Made by a program: the position numbers and the translations under genes. The notes below the pieces were generated by a model, which worked only from the letters and a program-made list of their open reading frames with translations, ran no database searches and was not told where the DNA came from. A stretch of 64,000 nucleotides of DNA from Anaeromyxobacter sp. (GTDB lineage Bacteria > Myxococcota > Myxococcia > Myxococcales > Anaeromyxobacteraceae), in NCBI GenBank assembly GCA_016718565.1, contig JADKCZ010000001.1:186001-250000 (forward strand), read 5' to 3'. Below are positions 61,445 through 64,000 of the stretch, piece by piece; position 1 is the first letter of the stretch; each line of letters starts with the position of its first letter.

Positions 61445-62704
61445 TCAGCCGGCCGGGGGGGCGGCCCCGCGCAGCGCCCGGTCCAGGTCGTCGGCCAGGT
61501 CCTCGGGGTCCTCCAGCCCCACCGAGAGCCGGATCATGGCGTCGCTGAAGCCGGCGGTGCGCTTCTCCTCCGGCGTCATGTCGGCGTGGGTCATCGACCA
61601 GGGGTGCTCGATGAGCGTCTCGATGCCGCCCAGGCTGACCGCCAGCCGCATGTGGCGCACCGCGTCCAGCACCGCGAAGGCCTCGGCCTCGCCGCCGCGG
61701 ACGTCGAAGCTCACCAGGCTGCCGGCCCCGGTGCACTGGAGGCGCCACAGCGCCACCTGCGCCTCGCCCATCTCGGGCAGCCCGGGGTAATAGACGCGCG
61801 CCACGGCCGGGTGGGCGCGCAGCATGGCCACCAGCCGCTGCGCGTTCTCCTGCTGCTTCTCCATGCGCAGCTGCAGCGTGCCCAGCGAGCGGTGGATGAG
61901 CCAGGCGGTGTCGGGGTCGGAGTTGGAGCCGAGGATGGTGCGCATCACCTTGACCGCCCCGATCAGCCTGGCGCTGCCCATGGCCAGGCCGGCCACCAGG
62001 TCGGAGTGGCCGCCGAAGAACTTGGTGGCCGAGTAGAGGACCAGGTCGGCGCCGTGGGCCAGCGGCCGGGAGAAGATGGGGCCGAGGAAGGTGTTGTCCA
62101 CCAGCACCAGCGAGGGGCGCCCCGGGGTGGCGTGGCGGTCGGCCACCCGCCGCGCCGCCGCCATGTCGCACAGCTGCATGGTCGGGTTGGCGGGCGACTC
62201 GATGAAGACGATGCGGGGCGCGCCGTGCTGGGCCACCAGCCGCTCCAGCGCCGCCTCGTCGGCGCCCGACGGGAAGGGCACGGTGGTGACGCCGAACTCC
62301 GGCAGGATGCGGCGGAAGAGGTACTCGGTGCCGCCGTAGATGGGGTCGGAGAAGAGCAGCGTGTCGCCGGGCCGGAGGAAGGCCAGGCAGGCCGAGGAGA
62401 TGGCCCCCATGCCGGAGGAGAAGAGGGCGGCCGCCTCGGCGCCGTCCCAGGCCACCGCCCGGTCCTCCACGATCTCGCTGTTGGGGTTGTTGACCCGCGT
62501 GTAGATGAGCGCCGGGCTCTCGCCCTCGCCGCGCGGGCGCAGGCCGTAGGCGATCTCGAAGGCCCGCTTGCCGTCGGCGGCGCGCTTGAAGATGAAGGTC
62601 GAGGTGCGGAAGACCGGCGGCACCGCCGCGCCCTCGGAGCGCTGCGGGTCGTACCCCTTCTCGAAGATCAGGGTCTGCGGCGAGAGCGGGCGGGGACCTG
62701 GCAT
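61445..62704 (-). CDS. Cys/Met metabolism PLP-dependent enzyme (trans-sulfuration family)
   Basis: 419 residues. The PLP lysine is in SATKFFGGHSDLVAG (Lys about residue 235), with YTRVNNPNSEIVEDRAVAWDGAEAAALFSSGMGAIS at the cofactor-phosphate site, DPIYGGTEYLF, VFIESPANPTMQLCDM and LVDNTFLGPIFSRPLAHGADLVLYSATK. All catalytic residues of cystathionine gamma-synthase, cystathionine beta/gamma-lyase and methionine gamma-lyase are present; sequence does not decide the reaction. Methionine degradation by gamma-lyase would fit the amino-acid catabolism theme of the window but is a guess. Upstream 62705-62926 has no clear gene. Confidence 0.88.
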   Translation of the reverse strand: MPGPRPLSPQTLIFEKGYDPQRSEGAAVPPVFRTSTFIFKRAADGKRAFEIAYGLRPRGEGESPALIYTRVNNPNSEIVEDRAVAWDGAEAAALFSSGMGAISSACLAFLRPGDTLLFSDPIYGGTEYLFRRILPEFGVTTVPFPSGADEAALERLVAQHGAPRIVFIESPANPTMQLCDMAAARRVADRHATPGRPSLVLVDNTFLGPIFSRPLAHGADLVLYSATKFFGGHSDLVAGLAMGSARLIGAVKVMRTILGSNSDPDTAWLIHRSLGTLQLRMEKQQENAQRLVAMLRAHPAVARVYYPGLPEMGEAQVALWRLQCTGAGSLVSFDVRGGEAEAFAVLDAVRHMRLAVSLGGIETLIEHPWSMTHADMTPEEKRTAGFSDAMIRLSVGLEDPEDLADDLDRALRGAAPPAG

Positions 62705-62926
62705 GGCGCACCTCCGTGCGCCCGTGATGCTGCGCCGCGGCCGCGCCCGCCGCGCCCGCCCACTTGGGGGGCGGCGGCGATTCGACCGCTGCGGCGGAGG
62801 GGTCCGCCCGGGCGGACGGGCGGCGGTGCGTCCGGTGGAGCGGAGCGGTGGCGCGGCCGGCCCGGCACGTGGGGCGCCCCTCGACTCCGGGCCTGGGGCC
62901 CTCGGCTCGGGGCGAACGGAATCGCC

Positions 62927-64000
62927 CTACGGCCCGTCGCGCCGGCGCTCCATCTCCGCGAAGAAGGTGTTGGTGCGGAAGAAGACCAGGTCGATGACCC
63001 CCACCGGCCCCTGGCGCTGCTTGGCGATGATGAGCTGCACCTGCTGGGTGTCGGCGGGCGGCCCGGCCTGCTCCTTGTCCTCCTCCTCCTGCCGGTGGAG
63101 GAACATGACGATGTCGGCGTCCTGTTCGATGGCGCCGGACTCGCGCAGGTCGGAGAGCATGGGGGGCTCGCCCTTGCGCTTCTCCACCGAGCGGTTGAGC
63201 TGCGACAGCGCCACGATGGGGATCTTGAGCTCGTTGGCCAGCGCCTTGAGGGACCGCGAGATGGTGGCGATCTCCTGCTCGCGCGACTGGCTGGCCCGGT
63301 CGCTGGGGGCGTGCATGAGCTGGAGGTAGTCGACCATCACCAGGTCCAGGCCGCTCTCGCGCTGGATCTTGCGGCACTTGGAGCGCAGCTCCACCGGGGT
63401 GAGCACGAAGTTGTCGTCGAGCCAGAGGCTGGACTGGGAGATGCGGTCGGCGTGCACCGCGATCTTGTCCCACTCGTACCGCCCCAGCTGCCCCTGGGTG
63501 ATCTTGCGCCAGTCGAGCTTGGCCTCGGAGGCCAGCACGCGCAGGGCCAGCTGGTCGGAGGGCATCTCCAGCGAGAAGAAGGCCACCTTCTTGCCGAAGC
63601 GGGTGGCGGCGGCCGCCGCGATGTTGAGGGCGAAGGCGGTCTTGCCCACCGAGGGGCGGGCCGCCAGCACGGTGAGCGTGCCGGGCTGCAGCCCCAGGGT
63701 GTTCTTGTCGAGCGAGGCGATGCCGGTGGGCACGCCGGTGATGGGCGACTCGCCCGCCATGACCCGCTTCTGCACCGCCTCCAGGTTCTCGACGGCCCGC
63801 ATCATCGGCTCGCCGATCTTCTTCAGCGTCTCGATCGACGAGCCCTGGGCCGCGCCGAACACCTCCTGCTGCGCGGAGTCGAGGAAGTGCTGGACGTTGG
63901 CGCCCGCCTCGTAGCCCTGCTCCACCACCCGCTGGGCGGTCAGCATCATCTTGCGGCCGCGCGCCAGGTCCTGGACCACGCGGGCGTAGTGGATGACGTT
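62927..64000 (-). CDS. dnaB: Replicative DNA helicase DnaB (5' part outside the window)
   Basis: The frame is open to the window edge, so the N-terminal domain is missing and about 358 C-terminal residues are visible. The visible start NVIHYARVVQDLARGRKMMLTAQRVVEQGYE belongs to the linker between the DnaB domains. The RecA-like ATPase follows: ARPSVGKTAFALNIAA (Walker A, about 63636-63660), FFSLEMPSDQLALRVLA (H1a), LDLVMVDYLQLMHAPS (Walker B), ALSQLNRSVEKRKGEPPMLSDLRESGAIEQDADIVMFLHR (arginine-finger and H4 region) and IIAKQRQGPVGVIDLVFF. It unwinds DNA at replication forks. Confidence 0.96.
   Translation of the reverse strand, partial: NVIHYARVVQDLARGRKMMLTAQRVVEQGYEAGANVQHFLDSAQQEVFGAAQGSSIETLKKIGEPMMRAVENLEAVQKRVMAGESPITGVPTGIASLDKNTLGLQPGTLTVLAARPSVGKTAFALNIAAAAATRFGKKVAFFSLEMPSDQLALRVLASEAKLDWRKITQGQLGRYEWDKIAVHADRISQSSLWLDDNFVLTPVELRSKCRKIQRESGLDLVMVDYLQLMHAPSDRASQSREQEIATISRSLKALANELKIPIVALSQLNRSVEKRKGEPPMLSDLRESGAIEQDADIVMFLHRQEEEDKEQAGPPADTQQVQLIIAKQRQGPVGVIDLVFFRTNTFFAEMERRRDGP

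Overview
This is a very GC-rich, gene-dense bacterial chromosome segment. Codons end almost always in G or C, many starts are GTG, and neighbouring genes often overlap by 4 bp (ATGA or GTGA). The gene content is a Gram-negative envelope (FadL-type and porin-like barrels, lipoproteins, a large bifunctional PBP, TatBC), PilZ and GGDEF proteins, a hybrid histidine kinase, a long-coil chemoreceptor, DUF1844, and amino-acid-fermentation enzymes. Together these suggest a Myxococcota/delta-proteobacterial host, most like Anaeromyxobacter and relatives. That assignment is inference from gene content and composition only. I found no tRNA, rRNA, CRISPR array, insertion sequence, phage gene or classical DNA-binding regulator.

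Layout. 1-3.8 kb (minus): a VolA/Pla-1-type phospholipase lipoprotein followed by a FadL-type channel, cut by the window edge. 4.2-7.0 kb (plus): two tandem paralogous porin-like barrels. 12.3-7.0 kb (minus): an iorA-iorB-paaK-ACT-paaK operon. 12.5-14.5 kb (plus): ptb-buk. 14.6-18.0 kb: an outer-membrane protein, a DUF4105 (Lnb-like) protein and a DUF3015 protein. 18.2-21.8 kb (plus): etfB-etfA, a metallo-beta-lactamase-fold hydrolase and TerC. 22.0-30.5 kb (plus): a second ACT protein, two livK-type binding proteins, livHMGF, a third paaK and a DMT transporter. 34-30.6 kb (minus): a hybrid histidine kinase and a PilZ protein. 34-42 kb: an MBL exonuclease-like protein, an RluA pseudouridine synthase, PBP1A and a chemoreceptor, followed by an extraordinary poly-G tract and an EVE-domain gene. 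42.3-45.8 kb (plus): TatB/A, TatC, a thiolase, a 65-residue protein and a rhomboid-like protein without catalytic residues. 49-45.8 kb (minus): a 1072-residue repetitive acidic protein. 49-53 kb (plus): a YgiQ-like radical SAM protein, MnmA and a possible 2-oxoglutarate/Fe(II) oxygenase. 53-64 kb: a degenerate GGDEF protein, a copper/heavy-metal domain protein, bioA-bioD, DUF1844, an HtrA protease, thiE-C26 amidotransferase-thiD, bacteriohemerythrin, a trans-sulfuration PLP enzyme and the 3' part of dnaB.

How it works together. The 7-30 kb region reads as an amino-acid catabolism neighbourhood. LivKHMGF would import branched-chain or aromatic amino acids. IorAB would oxidise their 2-oxo acids to acyl-CoAs, and the three PaaK ligases would handle aryl-acetate/aryl-acetyl-CoA. 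Ptb-Buk would convert branched or short acyl-CoA to acid plus ATP, and EtfAB would carry electrons from acyl-CoA dehydrogenases. Two closely related tandem-ACT proteins sit next to the paaK/liv genes and may sense the amino acids. The most unusual items are the poly-G tract, IorAB that lack the usual ferredoxin domain, a GGDEF protein whose active site reads RDDEL but which keeps an RxxD I-site, the catalytically dead rhomboid-like protein, and a class I amidotransferase-like gene translationally coupled between thiE and thiD.
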